33,683 bases of DNA from JBGQAS01 sp964498605 (GTDB lineage Bacteria; Chloroflexota; Anaerolineae; Anaerolineales; Anaerolineaceae). The stretch covers positions 1-33,683 of the forward strand of contig CAZCHK010000020.1 of the NCBI GenBank assembly GCA_964498605.1, written 5' to 3'. The stretch's first letter is position 1. Each line of letters begins with the position of its first letter. A model generated the notes under the pieces. It was not told the DNA's origin. It saw nothing but the letters and a program-made list of their open reading frames with translations, and ran no database searches. The translations under genes were made by a program, and so were the position numbers. This document shows, piece by piece, positions 7,659 to 16,157 of this stretch.

Positions 7659-7664
7659 TACAAT
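7659..7664 (+). promoter_or_regulatory. -10 box TACAAT upstream of the GDP-mannose hydrolase
   Basis: TACAAT ends 27 bases before the GTG start at 7692 and lies in the divergent gap after the leftward membrane-protein gene. The -35 region is not recognisable. Confidence 0.35.
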
Positions 7665-7691
7665 AGGTGGAAATCGATTAAAAGAGGTCCT

Positions 7692-8207
7692 GTGCCTGCC
7701 TACCTGAGCCGTCCCCAATTCCTGTCCGTCGTGCGTCACGCTTTGCTGGTGTCCGTCGATCTGGTCGTTGTAAATAACAGCCAGCAGGCGCTGCTGGGGT
7801 ACCGGAAAAACCGACCCGCCCAACACACCTGGTTCGTTCCCGGGGGCAGGATGCGTAAAAACGAGCGCATCCCAGAAGCGCTCCAGCGCGTGGCGCGAGA
7901 TGAGCTGGGTCTGGAAGTGCGGGTGACGCTTGATCCCGGGGGAGCCGTATCGGAGGCGAACATCCCGACCCGTTTTCTGGGTGTGTACGAGCACCTCTAT
8001 GATGATAATTTCGCTGACCGCCCGGGGATTGGCACGCACATCATTGTCCTGGCCTACCGGGTGTCGCTTGACGAGCTGTCGCTGGATCTGCCAACTGAGC
8101 AGCACAGCCGGTACCGCTGGTTGAATATCGAGGAGCTTCTCACCTGTGCCGAGGTGCACGAAAATACGAAGGTGTATTTCAGGCAAACTTCCGCGATGCT
8201 GCCATGA
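7692..8207 (+). CDS. gmm: GDP-mannose mannosyl hydrolase (Nudix)
   Basis: The enzyme hydrolyses GDP-mannose (or GDP-glucose) to GDP and the sugar. From GTG 7692 it has 171 residues, close to the size of E. coli Gmm/NudD (about 160). It keeps that enzyme's distinctive features: NRPAQ..WFVPGGR, a variant Nudix box (GGRMRKNERIPEALQRVARDELGL) in which the usual catalytic REXXEE core is altered, and EHLYDDNF, then LPTEQHSRYRWL and VHENTKVYF. These match the GDP-mannose hydrolase branch rather than generic Nudix proteins. An in-frame ATG at 7560 gives a 44-residue extension unlike the family and overlaps the divergent gene, so I chose GTG, which has AGAGG just upstream. It probably acts in exopolysaccharide or nucleotide-sugar control; no other sugar genes adjoin it. 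Confidence 0.9.
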   Translation: MPAYLSRPQFLSVVRHALLVSVDLVVVNNSQQALLGYRKNRPAQHTWFVPGGRMRKNERIPEALQRVARDELGLEVRVTLDPGGAVSEANIPTRFLGVYEHLYDDNFADRPGIGTHIIVLAYRVSLDELSLDLPTEQHSRYRWLNIEELLTCAEVHENTKVYFRQTSAMLP

Positions 8208-8257
8208 GATAAACCGGCTGAGCGAAAAGTGCTTAGATATTTTTAATGAAACACCGA

Positions 8258-8263
8258 TATAAT
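8258..8263 (+). promoter_or_regulatory. -10 box TATAAT upstream of the membrane protein at 8283
   Basis: A perfect TATAAT ends 19 bases before the GTG at 8283. GGAG at 8271-8274 serves as ribosome site. No clear -35 hexamer is visible. Confidence 0.4.
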
Positions 8264-8282
8264 CCCTTTTGGAGTGACCACT

Positions 8283-9017
8283 GTGAAAAGAAATAAATTT
8301 CTGCAGATCCTGTTCCTGCTTATGTTCATCTTGGGTATGGTGCTGTTGTTGATTTTCTCAGGACTGCGCATGTGGGCCGGTCTGGAGGCGTCGCTCTTTC
8401 CATCGGGACCCAAGTATGATGACACGAAGACTCTCCGTTCTCTGCGCTGCCCGCTATTCATGTCTTCTTCGGAGTCAAAAAACATCACGGCAGTGATCAC
8501 CAATCCATCCGAATTCCCGATCCAGCCCCAGATCAAGTTCAGACTGGCACACCAGGTCATCCTGTATATTCTCGAATACAGTGAGCAGCCTTTGCTGCAG
8601 CCCGGAGAGAGTTTCACCATCAGTCTGAATGTCAGTCCAGAAAACGCCATCTACAAAGGCAGCCTGATCCTGTTGTCGATCTACGTCACCCCATCCTACC
8701 CAATGCCCTCCAGCAGGGGTAGCTGCGGCATCGTCATCATGGATGTTCTCGGCATGACCGGCGAACAGCTGCTCTGGGCAATGATCGTACCAGGGGTCAC
8801 GCTGACCATCGCGGGGTATTTCTTACTGCGAAAATCTCTGTTCCCGTTCACGAAACGCTCCAGAGAAGCCCTCAACAGCCTGGGTGTGCTAACGACACTT
8901 GTGCTCATCAGCACGGTCAGCGGTTTTACCAACACGTGGCTGGTCGGCATCTTCAGCCTGGCAATTAGTGGGTTGCTCCTGGCCGTTCTCCTGGCGCGCT
9001 ATCTTCTTTCCGAATAA
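8283..9017 (+). CDS. membrane protein with extracytoplasmic domain, unknown function
   Basis: I place the start at GTG 8283 because GGAG (8271-8274) sits 8 bases before it; an in-frame GTG at 8274 overlaps that site. The 244-residue product begins KRNKFLQILFLLMFILGMVLLLIF, a signal anchor. An extracellular region (~35-145) follows with an ESKNITAVITNPSEFPIQPQIKFRL segment that looks like an Ig-type beta sandwich. Two to four C-terminal membrane helices close the protein (MIVPGVTLTIAGYFLLRKSLF, LGVLTTLVLISTVSGF, IFSLAISGLLLAVLLARYLL). The order of exported beta domain and helical bundle is common in Chloroflexota surface proteins. No function can be assigned. Confidence 0.75.
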   Translation: MKRNKFLQILFLLMFILGMVLLLIFSGLRMWAGLEASLFPSGPKYDDTKTLRSLRCPLFMSSSESKNITAVITNPSEFPIQPQIKFRLAHQVILYILEYSEQPLLQPGESFTISLNVSPENAIYKGSLILLSIYVTPSYPMPSSRGSCGIVIMDVLGMTGEQLLWAMIVPGVTLTIAGYFLLRKSLFPFTKRSREALNSLGVLTTLVLISTVSGFTNTWLVGIFSLAISGLLLAVLLARYLLSE

Positions 9018-9061
9018 TACCTCACCGGCATCTCTGATTGTGAGGCCTATCAATGGTATGA

Positions 9062-9096
9062 TATCCGCTTAACAAGGAAATTTGATCTAGCGGATA
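9062..9096 (+). promoter_or_regulatory. inverted repeat in the leader of the ATP-grasp gene
   Basis: TATCCGCT (9062-9069) and AGCGGATA (9089-9096) are perfect 8-base complements. The second arm ends directly at the ATG at 9097 and the loop holds AAGGAAAT, the only Shine-Dalgarno-like sequence. The hairpin could affect initiation, or be a dyad protein-binding site. Confidence 0.35.
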
Positions 9097-10122
9097 ATGC
9101 ATATCATGGCCAGAAACAGACAGATTCTGCTCATTTACAACTTGGAAGAGAATACTACTTGGGGGGAAGAGAAAGACCTGATCGCCCTGGAAGACACCTC
9201 TGTCACATCGGGGCACATCTATCGCGCCATGCAAGAACTGGGAGAGAAGGTCATCAGGTTGCCCCTCCAGGGCACCCTGGATGAATTGCGCCAACATCTT
9301 GAAGGATACCCATCCAATGACACCTTCGTGTTCAACAACTGCGACGGTTTCAACGGGATCAACATGGGCTCGGTGGATGTGCTGGATGTTGTTGAGGAGA
9401 TGGGCTTCGCGCACAGCGGTGCGCCTGCCTCTGCCGTGCGGCGCTGCACGGATAAAATCCTGGCGAAGGAATGCCTGGGGGGGGCTGGTATTCCAACTCC
9501 TGCCTACCAGGTTATCGAAAACCCCTCCACCCCGCTGCTGGTTGACCTACCGGTCATCGTCAAACCCTGCCGGGAGGACGGCAGTGTGGGTATCGATGAC
9601 AAATCAGTTGCCGGGGACGCAGAAAGCGCCCTGCAGCGGTCCGCGTATATCGTGGCGAAATACCACCAGCCTGCGCTTGTCGAGAAGTTCATCCCGGGTC
9701 GGGAGCTGAGCCTGTCACTGTGGGGAAACTCTCCCGTATCCGCGCTGCCCATCTCGGAACAGGATTACAGCGCGGTGCCCGATCCCTGCCAGCACCTGTT
9801 GACATACGACTCAAAATGGCTGCCGGATTCCTTTTTGTACAAGAATGTTCATACCATATGCCCCGCCAACCTGAGCCCGGGTGAACTTTCTCTGATCGCC
9901 CAAACCGGTGCGCGCGTGTTTGAAGCCATCGGCCTGCGCGACTACGGCAGGGTGGATTTCAGGCTGCAGGACGGCATTCCCTGGGTCATCGACATCAATG
10001 ATATCCCCGACCTTTCGCCGGAATCTGGTTTTCCTCTCAGCGCAAGGGCGGCAGGAATTGATTACAACGATATGATAAGACATATATTGAACATGTGCTT
10101 CCAAAGGATAGGCTGGTTATGA
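9097..10122 (+). CDS. D-alanine--D-alanine-ligase-like ATP-grasp enzyme
   Basis: This is a 341-residue ATP-grasp ligase that joins a carboxylate to an amine using ATP. The N-terminal pre-ATP-grasp domain includes DTFVFNNCDGFNG, followed by GAPASAVRRCTDKILAKECLGGAGIPTPAYQV, the Ddl-like region in which the ligand binds. LPVIVKPCREDGSVGID is the ATP-binding lysine/glycine loop. VEKFIPGRELSLSLWG and the late RVDFRLQDGIPWVIDINDIPDL carry the acidic/Asn metal ligands. The usual EVNTNPGL of true D-Ala-D-Ala ligases is DINDIPDL here, so the substrate is probably not D-alanine. The stop overlaps the GNAT gene by ATGA, indicating coupled synthesis and a shared pathway, perhaps formation and acetylation of a small peptide. 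ATG 9106 is an alternative start. Confidence 0.85.
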   Translation: MHIMARNRQILLIYNLEENTTWGEEKDLIALEDTSVTSGHIYRAMQELGEKVIRLPLQGTLDELRQHLEGYPSNDTFVFNNCDGFNGINMGSVDVLDVVEEMGFAHSGAPASAVRRCTDKILAKECLGGAGIPTPAYQVIENPSTPLLVDLPVIVKPCREDGSVGIDDKSVAGDAESALQRSAYIVAKYHQPALVEKFIPGRELSLSLWGNSPVSALPISEQDYSAVPDPCQHLLTYDSKWLPDSFLYKNVHTICPANLSPGELSLIAQTGARVFEAIGLRDYGRVDFRLQDGIPWVIDINDIPDLSPESGFPLSARAAGIDYNDMIRHILNMCFQRIGWL

Positions 10123-10589
10123 TTCGAGAATTACGGAAATCAGACACGGCAGACATTCTGCGTATCACAGCCTCGTCCGGTTTCTTCTCCGCCGAGGAAA
10201 TTGCCTGCGTCGGAGAGCTGCTGGATGAGACCAATTACAACGGCGCCCAGGAAAGTGGCTACCATTTCCTCGTCTGGGAAGGACAGGGCGTGCAGGGGTA
10301 TGCCTGTTTTGGCCCCCGCGCCCTGACGGATGGCACCTATGATCTCTACTGGATCGCCGTGGACCCCGCTGCCCAGCACAAGGGCTGCGGGAAGGCGCTC
10401 ATGGCAGCCTGCGAGGAAGGCATCCGACACCTGGGCGGAAGATTAATCGTCGTGGAAACGTCCGGGACAAATAAATACGCTCCGACAAGAGCTTTTTATC
10501 AGCGTATCGGCTACACGCAAGAAGCGGTGATCAGGGATTTTTATTCTCCGGGGGACGACCTGGTCATTTTTACCAAGGCTCTCAGATAA
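10119..10589 (+). CDS. GNAT-family N-acetyltransferase
   Basis: The start at ATG 10119 lies in an ATGA overlap with the ATP-grasp stop; the in-frame ATG at 10095 lies inside that gene and is not needed. The 156-residue product spans a single GNAT domain. It opens with IRELRKSDTADILRI and has the central strand YDLYWIAVDP. The acetyl-CoA pyrophosphate loop is Q86-H-K-G-C-G91, and NKYAPTRAFYQRIGYTQEAVIRDFY is the C-terminal GNAT signature ending with a ligand-binding tyrosine. The cytoplasmic acceptor is unknown. Coupling to the ligase suggests that it acetylates the ligase product or a precursor amine. Confidence 0.88.
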   Translation: MIRELRKSDTADILRITASSGFFSAEEIACVGELLDETNYNGAQESGYHFLVWEGQGVQGYACFGPRALTDGTYDLYWIAVDPAAQHKGCGKALMAACEEGIRHLGGRLIVVETSGTNKYAPTRAFYQRIGYTQEAVIRDFYSPGDDLVIFTKALR

Positions 10590-10631
10590 ACAGCATCAGC
10601 ACGCAACCGTTTGTGGGATTCTTTCCCACGC

Positions 10632-13064
10632 TCACATGCGCTCTTCTTCCAGGCGGTGCTGAATGAGATCAAGAAACGCATCCACCACCCGGGGGTCGAA
10701 ACGCTTGCCTTTTTGGCTCTGCATGTAATTCCAGGTGCTCTCCTTTGACCAGGCGCGGCGGTACGGCCGGTCAGACGTGAGCGCGTCCCACTCGTCGATC
10801 ACCTGGAACACCCGCGCGGAAACCGGAATCTTTTCCCCTTTGAGCCCGATGGGATAGCCGCTGCCATCCCAATGCTCGTGATGGGAAAAGGGGATGTCCA
10901 GAGCGCGCCGTAAATACACGATCGGCGAAAGCAGCTGGTAGGCGTACACGGGATGCTGGCGCATGATCGTCCACTCGTCCTCGGTCAAAGGTTCGGGTTT
11001 GAGCAGAATGCGGTCGGGGATGCTGATCTTGCCAATATCGTGCAGCAACGCGCCGCGGCGTATGTGGATGTGCTCCGTGGATGGCACGCCAAGCTTCTGA
11101 GCCAGTTCCACCGTCAGGTCCGCCACCCGCATGCTGTGACCGGCGGTTTCGCGCTCGCGCATCTCCAGCGCGCGCGACCAGCCCTCCAGCGTCGCGTCAT
11201 AGGCCTCGGTCAGTTCCAGGTTGGCGCGGACGACAATCAGCTGGGATTGTATCCGTTCGGAGATGTCCCGGGCGACAAGCTGGACGGCGGGATGCCCTTG
11301 ATAGGTGATCGCCATTGCGGCGACCTCGATGTTGATGATCTTTCCATCCAGCCTCTGGAACTTGGTCTCGACAAGATTGCTGGTATCTCCCCGGCTGATC
11401 ACCTCGCGCAAGTCCTTGGCAATAGTTTCCCTGGAATCGGGAGCAATGAAGTCCATCATGCTGCGGCTGTACAGTTCACTGGCAGTCTTCGCCCCCATCA
11501 TGCGTAAACCCGCCTTGTTGACATACACGATATGGTCCTGATGAATCACCGCAATGGCGTCCGGCGAGAGCTCCACCAGCTGGCGGTACCGCGCCTCGCT
11601 TTCCTTGAGCGCGTCTTCCGCCCTCTTTCGGGAAGTGATATCCGCCGCCATGGCAATCACCGCTTCGCTGCCCATGTAGGTGCCTTTGTACAGCCGGACA
11701 TCCTTGGGAAACACCTCGCCGTTGGCGCGCTTTCCCCAAAACTCGAACTGCTGCGGTTCTCCCGCGAAAGCCCTTTCAACGCAGCGCAGGATGATACGCA
11801 TGTCGTTCATTTTTCCTGCGCTGATGATCTCTGGGGACTGCCCGATGAAAAATTCCTTCGGGTAGCCGTACATCTGGACAGCCCCGTCGTTTACGTCCAG
11901 AAACTTCCCGTCGCGATCCTGAATGTAGATGGCTTCCGAGACCGAGTTGAACAGGCCGCGGTAGCTTTCCTCAGAATGCCGTAACGCTTCCTCGGCGTAT
12001 TTGCGTTCAGTGATATCCACGATGCATCCCCGGTAACCAACGATCTCTTCACCGTGGAAGATGCCCGAAGCCAAGATCATGGCGGGGTAATCAGAACCAT
12101 CCTTGCGCATCAACCGAAATTCCTGCGCCGGGAAAGCCTCATTAGCGGCAATTCTCATCAGGTTGGACATGGCCCTTTCGCGGTCTTCCTCACCGATCAT
12201 GGTGATCGCGTTGAGCCCCTGCTGGAATTCTTCCACGCTGTAGCCAAATTCTTTGAAGCCGAACTTGTTGACAAAAGTCAGGTTTCCAACCGTGTCCATT
12301 TCAAAGATGATCTGGGGCAGAAAATCCGTCAGGTCGCGGTACTTTTTTTCACTCTCGCGCAGGGCTTTTTCAATCAAGTTTTTCTCTTCGATCTCATGTG
12401 CCAGGTCGTTGCGCGCCTGTGTGGTGTGCATGATGCTGGATGCCACCGCGGCATACGCTTCCGCGATTTGAAGATCCTCATCTGAATACGCCCTGGCCAT
12501 TCTTGAGATCACCAGCGCACCGACCGCTTTATCGCCCACGATGAGCGGTGAAGCGATTAGGCGCTCATCGACATCCTCCGGAGTTCCGGGAATATGATAC
12601 CCAAACTTTTCCTGCACCGGCGCGTTGATGATAAAACTTTTCCGTCCCCGGATTGCTTTCCCGGTGAAGCTGCCGTCCACAGGTATGGTTGTGTTCAGCA
12701 CCTCGTCGGTAAAACGGGTTCCCATGACCACGACCGCCGTGAGAGTTTTACCGTCCTCTGAGAGAAGATAGATGTCTGTTTCCTGGGCGTCCAGAATCTT
12801 CAGCGCGCCTTCCGCCACGCGGGACAGCAGCTGCTTGATGTCCATGCTGGCGTTGAGATAGCTGGCAGTTTCGAGCAGCAGCCTTTCGTACTGCGTGATG
12901 CGCGAAAAGGTGTCCTGCTGTGATTCCCATTGCTGCTGGGCAGCGGTCAGCCTGGCAACTTCCTGTCTCAGGGAGGCTATCTCGTCCTTGAGAACAGCAT
13001 TGGTCGTCGCCTGGACTCCCGGCTCCTGGTTTTTGGTGTGGTTGATTTTTTTGTCAGCTGTCAC
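10632..13064 (-). CDS. GAF-PAS-PAS-PAS-HD-GYP cyclic-di-GMP phosphodiesterase
   Basis: This 810-residue soluble sensor enzyme begins at GTG 13064, with GGAGG 6 bases upstream. A short coiled coil (~23-50) precedes a GAF domain (~60-215). Three PAS domains follow at ~240-355, ~362-480 and ~490-605, each ending in a DIT/S-E/S-R linker. The HD-GYP domain (~610-805) keeps H675-D676 of the HDIGK motif, SHHEHWDGSGYP (727-738) and the later DEWDALTSDRPYR segment. HD-GYP enzymes hydrolyse cyclic di-GMP to pGpG or GMP with a two- or three-metal centre. GAF and PAS inputs suggest control by a small ligand, redox state or light, but I cannot name the ligand. There is no GGDEF or receiver domain and no membrane helix. 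It is a single-gene unit divergent from the gene at 13171. Confidence 0.93.
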   Translation of the reverse strand: MTADKKINHTKNQEPGVQATTNAVLKDEIASLRQEVARLTAAQQQWESQQDTFSRITQYERLLLETASYLNASMDIKQLLSRVAEGALKILDAQETDIYLLSEDGKTLTAVVVMGTRFTDEVLNTTIPVDGSFTGKAIRGRKSFIINAPVQEKFGYHIPGTPEDVDERLIASPLIVGDKAVGALVISRMARAYSDEDLQIAEAYAAVASSIMHTTQARNDLAHEIEEKNLIEKALRESEKKYRDLTDFLPQIIFEMDTVGNLTFVNKFGFKEFGYSVEEFQQGLNAITMIGEEDRERAMSNLMRIAANEAFPAQEFRLMRKDGSDYPAMILASGIFHGEEIVGYRGCIVDITERKYAEEALRHSEESYRGLFNSVSEAIYIQDRDGKFLDVNDGAVQMYGYPKEFFIGQSPEIISAGKMNDMRIILRCVERAFAGEPQQFEFWGKRANGEVFPKDVRLYKGTYMGSEAVIAMAADITSRKRAEDALKESEARYRQLVELSPDAIAVIHQDHIVYVNKAGLRMMGAKTASELYSRSMMDFIAPDSRETIAKDLREVISRGDTSNLVETKFQRLDGKIINIEVAAMAITYQGHPAVQLVARDISERIQSQLIVVRANLELTEAYDATLEGWSRALEMRERETAGHSMRVADLTVELAQKLGVPSTEHIHIRRGALLHDIGKISIPDRILLKPEPLTEDEWTIMRQHPVYAYQLLSPIVYLRRALDIPFSHHEHWDGSGYPIGLKGEKIPVSARVFQVIDEWDALTSDRPYRRAWSKESTWNYMQSQKGKRFDPRVVDAFLDLIQHRLEEERM

Positions 13065-13158
13065 AAAAACCTCCCGTGAATTACCTGGGCATGACTTCTA
13101 GGATTAACTTTATCATGCCAGTTCCGGTTTTCGAATACATTCACCGCTGTAATCATTG

Positions 13159-13164
13159 TACAAT
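13159..13164 (+). promoter_or_regulatory. -10 box TACAAT of a probable leaderless gene
   Basis: TACAAT ends exactly 6 bases before the ATG at 13171, and no Shine-Dalgarno sequence lies between them. The box is part of the 10-bp palindrome ATTGTACAAT (13155-13164), so the same hexamer is also present on the minus strand, pointing toward the HD-GYP gene. The -35 region is weak. Confidence 0.45.
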
Positions 13165-13170
13165 TGAACT

Positions 13171-14700
13171 ATGAAAAAAGCATCTTCTACCGCGCGTTAT
13201 CTGCTTGCCTGGGTTCTTCTGATGCACAGCCTAATCTACTGTGTTTTCTGGTTAACCAACAGCGAGTTTTACGGTTCCGTCAACCGCTTCATCCAAAAGG
13301 CGCTTGGTTTCCAGGTGGATGTGGTTTTGCTGACAATGCTGCTGTTTGGCGCGGTCGGGTTATGGTCCGCCGGGCGCATCCTCGGCACCTGGATTCGTAA
13401 GCAATGGATGACCTCGCTGGGAAGTATCTTTGTTGCGGCCGGCAGCGTGTTCCTGGTCGCTTTCTATGCAATTTTCATCGTGTTGTTCTCCAGGGAGCCC
13501 ATTCAGCTGACCCGGCTTGAGCAGTGGCTGCTGTATCACCTACCATTTCTGGTCGGGGCACTCCTGATCGTGCTCATCAGCATTACGCTACCCTGGGTCA
13601 GATCGGCTATGCGCAATCGCAGAGAGAACACTCCCTATGCAGCCATATTCATTGCGATCTGGATTTTCGTGTGGAGTTTTCCGATCTGGAATCTGCCTGA
13701 CTGTGTTTACCGCGGAGATCTGCCTGAAAAACCCGCCCTGCTGGCGCACCGCGGGGCGTCGTGGCTGGCTCCGGAAAACACGCTATCCGCCATGCAGCTT
13801 GTCGTCGAGATGGCAAAGCAGTCCTCCGCGATCCAGCACACCTCGCCGGGACACACCCGGGTGTATTCACCTATCCTCGGCATGGAATCAGATGTGCGCA
13901 TATCCTCAGACGGTGTTCCTTTCTTAATGCACGATGCCACCCTGCAGCGAACCACCAACATCGCCCAGGTCCTTCCAGAACGCCAGGAGGAAAACGCGGA
14001 ATCATTCTCGCTTCAGGAAATTCAAAGCCTGAACGCGGGTGGCTGGTTCATCGAGAAGTACGCCCTGAAAAAACTTCCAGCTGAATGGGTGTCTACATCG
14101 GCTTACCAGGCGTACGCGGAAGAATCCATTCCCACCCTGGCGCAGTGGCTGGACCTGACAAAAAACAGCCCGTTAGTCATTTTATTTGATATCTACCTGC
14201 CAGAAGAATCCGCGGATCTCAAGTTGCAGATGACGGATATCGTCTTCCAGATGATCAAGTCGTACGATATGGACCAGCAGGTGTGGATGCTGGCCGATGA
14301 GGACACGATTCGCGCGCTGCGCCAGGGAGCACCCGAAATGCAATGGGTGGCCGGCCTGAGCTACACGCAGCCTGCCTCGGCAGCACGCCTGCGTTCTCTG
14401 GGGTATACCATTGTCAACAGCCAGTATGGGCTTTCGAAACAGTCCATCAAAGATTACCAATCCGCGGGTTTGAGCGTGAACCTGTGGGTGGTGGACGAAC
14501 CCTGGCAGTACTCCCGCCTGTGGGTAGCCGGCGTGGATTCAGTAACCACCAACAATCTCCACGTCCTGCTGGCGCTCAAATCCCCTCGTCTGGCGTTCTC
14601 GTACAGCGTGTACATCCTGCTCTGGTGCAGTTTTGGCGCTCTTCTGGCGGGTTTCGTCACCTGGCGCATCCTGAGAAGCAAAAGGGATGAGCACTCTTGA
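13171..14700 (+). CDS. membrane glycerophosphodiester phosphodiesterase
   Basis: This 509-residue enzyme has about five N-terminal membrane helices (~10-30, 50-71, 83-106, 118-142, 155-172). A GDPD catalytic domain (~186-455) and one C-terminal helix (~477-498) follow. The catalytic signature is intact: H193-R194-G195, PENT (E202), E239-D241 in GMESDVRISSDG, and H254-D255. GDPD enzymes hydrolyse glycerophosphodiesters to glycerol-3-phosphate and an alcohol. With this membrane topology the substrate may be lipid headgroups or polyglycerol-phosphate polymers at the cell surface. The region between D255 and the end of the domain is longer than in small GDPDs. The gene lacks a ribosome site and is probably leaderless; its stop overlaps the peptidase start. 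Confidence 0.9.
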   Translation: MKKASSTARYLLAWVLLMHSLIYCVFWLTNSEFYGSVNRFIQKALGFQVDVVLLTMLLFGAVGLWSAGRILGTWIRKQWMTSLGSIFVAAGSVFLVAFYAIFIVLFSREPIQLTRLEQWLLYHLPFLVGALLIVLISITLPWVRSAMRNRRENTPYAAIFIAIWIFVWSFPIWNLPDCVYRGDLPEKPALLAHRGASWLAPENTLSAMQLVVEMAKQSSAIQHTSPGHTRVYSPILGMESDVRISSDGVPFLMHDATLQRTTNIAQVLPERQEENAESFSLQEIQSLNAGGWFIEKYALKKLPAEWVSTSAYQAYAEESIPTLAQWLDLTKNSPLVILFDIYLPEESADLKLQMTDIVFQMIKSYDMDQQVWMLADEDTIRALRQGAPEMQWVAGLSYTQPASAARLRSLGYTIVNSQYGLSKQSIKDYQSAGLSVNLWVVDEPWQYSRLWVAGVDSVTTNNLHVLLALKSPRLAFSYSVYILLWCSFGALLAGFVTWRILRSKRDEHS

Positions 14701-15314
14701 ACATCCTGCTGACCGGATTTGAGCCTTTCGGAGGTTCATTTGTGAACCCCTCCGAACAGGTGGTGAAGTCCCTGGACGGTTCGGTCATCGCCAACTGGAT
14801 TGTAACGGGGATCATTCTGCCGGTGGACAACCGGGTCATGCCTTCGCGGTTATTCAGCGCGCTCAACAGCGTTCGCCCGGACGCGGTGCTGTGTCTGGGT
14901 GAAGCCGCCAGGCGTTCGGCCATCTCCCTCGAGCGCATCGCTGTGAACCTGCAGGATTACGAGCTCCCGGATAACCGCGGAGAGAGGATCGTCGACCAGC
15001 CCATCCGGGTGGATGGACCCGCGGGATATTTCTCCACGTTGCCCCTCCAGTCTATTTACGAAAGCATTCAACAGGCCGATATTCCGGTGGAGTACTCCCT
15101 CAGCGCCGGGGCTTACCTGTGCAACCAGGCCTTCTACCTGGTGATGGATTACAGCGCCGGGCTCAAACAGCCCGTTCCGACAGGGTTTATCCACCTGCCG
15201 TCGCTCCCGCAACAGGCCGCGCGCAGAACCCCGCCCTCTCCATCGATGGAGCTGGGGATGACGCTGAAAGGGATCCGCCTGGCAGTTCAAGCGATCGCAA
15301 CGGCACGCACATAA
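14697..15314 (+). CDS. pcp: pyrrolidone-carboxylate (pyroglutamyl) peptidase I
   Basis: The enzyme is a cytoplasmic C15 cysteine peptidase that removes N-terminal pyroglutamate from peptides. The start is TTG at 14697 in a TTGA overlap with the upstream stop, which places NILLTGFEPFGG at the family's usual N-terminus. The catalytic triad is visible: E79 in SLERIAVN, C142 in SAGAYLCNQAFY and H166 in GFIHLPSLP. The length of 205 residues fits the family (about 200-215). The segment after E79 (LQDYELPDNRGERIVDQPI) matches the family's N-x-D-x-R-I-x-D-N region. The coupling to a glycerophosphodiesterase is not an obvious functional link; the peptidase fits a peptide-consuming lifestyle. Confidence 0.92.
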   Translation: MNILLTGFEPFGGSFVNPSEQVVKSLDGSVIANWIVTGIILPVDNRVMPSRLFSALNSVRPDAVLCLGEAARRSAISLERIAVNLQDYELPDNRGERIVDQPIRVDGPAGYFSTLPLQSIYESIQQADIPVEYSLSAGAYLCNQAFYLVMDYSAGLKQPVPTGFIHLPSLPQQAARRTPPSPSMELGMTLKGIRLAVQAIATART

Positions 15315-15319
15315 AAAAT

Positions 15320-15335
15320 GGGACCCTGAGGTCCC
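15320..15335. terminator. bidirectional terminator between convergent genes
   Basis: GGGACC and GGTCCC form a 6-bp stem with a CTGA tetraloop. It is flanked by AAAAAAT on the left and TTTGTTCT on the right, so it can stop transcripts from both the peptidase and the leftward lipoprotein operon. Confidence 0.65.
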
Positions 15336-15341
15336 TTTGTT

Positions 15342-16157
15342 CTAATTGATGTACCTGGAATCGTCGATTTTGTCTTTTTCCTTCTTCTCTTCCACCTGGC
15401 CTTCGTGCGGGATCACCGCCTGTGCGTTGCGCATTTCTGCCTCTTCCGCCACGCGCAGCTCATCCTCGCTCGCGCGTCTGACCAGGACCCAATTTCCGCA
15501 GTTTGCGCAGCGCTCGAATTTGAACATCAACAGGTGCGGCGAGAACACGCGCAGCGCGAAAGGCCGCCGGCATTTCGGGCAGACTGCCCCGCCGCTGATG
15601 CCGTACTGGCGGGGTGCACCCGGATCCAGGGGGGTCGCAGATTTTTTTCTTGTCAGGAGCATCTGAAAAGCAATCCCCACCAGGCTCACCGCCAGCACGA
15701 CCGTCACGAGCGGGATGATGATCTCCCGGATAGCGGCCTGTTCCTGTTCGGCGGTCACAAAATCATACCCGCGGCTGGCAGTCTCCACCACGCTGCCGTC
15801 TGCCAGTGAAACCCGGGCCGAGAGCACGTGGTGCCCGGGGGCGTAATCGGTCGTTTCAAAGGCGGACTCAAAGGGCGGCTGCGTGATCACCGGCAGCATG
15901 GTTTCGCCATCGATCAGGTAGGTCACCGAATCGATGCCCTCCTGGTCACCCGAAACAGACAGGCCAAATCTGCCCTTGATATCGTTGCCCATCCCGCCGT
16001 AGCCGAAGATGCGGTTCACGTTCAGTCGATAAGCATCCGCAGACCCATCGAAGGAGGGCTGCGTTTGCGCGGGGGTGATGTCCGCCGAGCACGCCGCGAG
16101 GATGAACAGCGGCAGAAGGATCAGGGTAAAGTAAGATATACAGCTTTTCATCGTCAC
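15342..16157 (-). CDS. lipoprotein with Ig-like domain, TM helix and cytoplasmic zinc ribbon
   Basis: This 271-residue protein starts at GTG 16157, directly after the permease stop, or at ATG 16151. An N-terminal signal ends in a lipobox FILAAC with Cys23 as the lipidation site. Residues ~45-135 form a beta-rich domain (DSVTYLIDGETMLPVITQPPFESAFETTDYAPGHHVLSARV...) like Ig-type modules that bind surface ligands. A single membrane helix follows (~148-168). The C-terminal part has two zinc-binding knuckles, CPKCRR and CANCGN, and a charged tail rich in Glu/Lys. By topology the ribbon is inside the cell. It is the third gene of an ABC-2 operon, so I infer a sensor or accessory subunit of that exporter. 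I know no characterised homologue. Confidence 0.82.
   Translation of the reverse strand: MTMKSCISYFTLILLPLFILAACSADITPAQTQPSFDGSADAYRLNVNRIFGYGGMGNDIKGRFGLSVSGDQEGIDSVTYLIDGETMLPVITQPPFESAFETTDYAPGHHVLSARVSLADGSVVETASRGYDFVTAEQEQAAIREIIIPLVTVVLAVSLVGIAFQMLLTRKKSATPLDPGAPRQYGISGGAVCPKCRRPFALRVFSPHLLMFKFERCANCGNWVLVRRASEDELRVAEEAEMRNAQAVIPHEGQVEEKKEKDKIDDSRYIN

Noticed and set aside
9020..9045. CTCAC/GTGAG repeat after the membrane protein gene as a terminator
   Set aside because: Short stem, large loop and no T-run.
10613..10629. GTGGGA/TCCCAC hairpin between the GNAT and HD-GYP genes as a terminator
   Set aside because: Only 6 bp with no U-run on either side; too weak to list.
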